Origin: Aricia agestis
Lineage: Eukaryota; Arthropoda; Insecta; Lepidoptera; Lycaenidae
Assembly (NCBI RefSeq): GCF_905147365.1
Contig: NC_056428.1
Coordinates: 24,954,001 to 25,018,000 of the forward strand
DNA: 64,000 nt
Direction: 5' to 3'
Positions 63,491 to 64,000 of this stretch are shown one piece after another (position 1 is the first letter of the stretch; each line of letters begins with the position of its first letter). Under the pieces are notes generated by a model, which was not told where the DNA came from, ran no database searches, and saw only the letters and a list, made by a program, of their open reading frames with translations. The translations under genes were made by a program, and so were the position numbers.

Positions 63491-64000
63491 AAAATAATAA
63501 TTGGTCATGTTAGGGATACCACGTAAAAGAACGGCGCCTGGAGGTGTAACCCAGCGTTAGTGCGAAAAGGGACTTAAATATTGATTACTGAAAAAAATCA
63601 TAAGAATCAAAGTTGGAGGAAATTGAATGATGATGATTTTGTAATTTTTTCTTTTGGTAATAATCGAGATACAGGTCATAGCTACAGGCGAAATTATATT
63701 TTTACTTTCACTTGTTTTTTGCAATTACTTCCGTAAAAATGTATAAGAATTAAGAATCAAACTTGTAGAGAATTAAATTTGCAACATTCTTATCATTTTT
63801 GTAAGAAAAAATGAAAAATAATGAAGATGTGGTCAAAAATAGGCACCTTCAAACCAATATGGCGGCTAACCCACCCGTCGGATTTGGTTGAGTTTTTGAA
63901 TTTGAGCTATTTATGACCTCTTCTAAACAATAGCGCAAAAAAAAACCTTCTATAATTATTAAGTTCAGAAAAAATCTAACGCGACTTTAGTAATACCGGT
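63491..64000. other. No gene recognised
   Basis: AT-rich to the end of the window. 'ataatcgagatacaggtcat' and 'aggcgaaattatatttttac' faintly recall 61550-61580 in reverse. Confidence 0.35.

Overview
This is AT-rich, gene-poor nuclear DNA from an insect, most likely a moth or butterfly (Lepidoptera). That inference rests on the repeat spectrum: Helitron-like elements that begin with TC, carry 'taatattataaatgcg' just inside the 5' end and finish in a GC-rich hairpin plus CTAG; tRNA-derived SINEs; abundant TIR/foldback MITEs (including the 'gctgggttgcacca' type); an R1-type LINE end; and a dispersed family with 'gggttccgta' near its ends. There are no prokaryotic operons, rRNA or CRISPR arrays. 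The exact species cannot be told.

Only two stretches look like host-type protein-coding sequence. One is an open terminal exon at about 57.7-58.4 kb (+ strand) encoding an acidic, Asn-rich protein with many N-glycosylation sequons and a C-terminal Cys cluster, followed by a poly(A) signal. The other is an intact single-exon 134-codon ORF at 48.4-48.8 kb (- strand) with an N-terminal helix-turn-helix-like segment and a basic tail, which looks transposase-derived. Two further coding-like fragments (22.4 kb, 60.2 kb) are broken or uncertain. Almost every other ORF above 60 codons is an accident of repeats.

Layout. 0-3.7 kb: nested MITEs, two Helitron ends, a SINE and a GC-rich retroposon. 3.7-13 kb: AT-rich sequence with foldback MITEs at 6.9, 8.4, 9.4, 10.1 and 10.4 kb. 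13-24 kb: a head-to-head GC-rich repeat pair, Helitrons, several foldbacks, and a hAT-type MITE inside another repeat (18.1 kb). 24-31 kb: foldbacks, a short textbook Helitron (27.9 kb) and TTAA-flanked elements (29.5 kb). 32-33.4 kb: a 1.39-kb TIR element. 34.4-38.4 kb: tail-to-tail Helitrons, a 0.5-kb tandem duplication, then a Helitron inside an opposite Helitron with two small MITE insertions. 38.7-45 kb: long foldbacks and a 1.34-kb hAT element holding a LINE fragment that is itself split by a SINE. 47-49.5 kb: small MITE, candidate promoter, 134-codon ORF, G-rich tract. 49.8-53.3 kb: a region bounded by a perfect 37-bp inverted repeat. 53.7-64 kb: Helitrons, MITEs, the terminal exon, an R1-type LINE 3' end, and a repeat that also opens the window.

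The genes do not form a pathway. The story here is mobile-element stratigraphy: at least six nested insertions can be read directly from target-site duplications or from interrupted paralogous copies, and one MITE arm abuts or supplies the start of the terminal exon's open frame.
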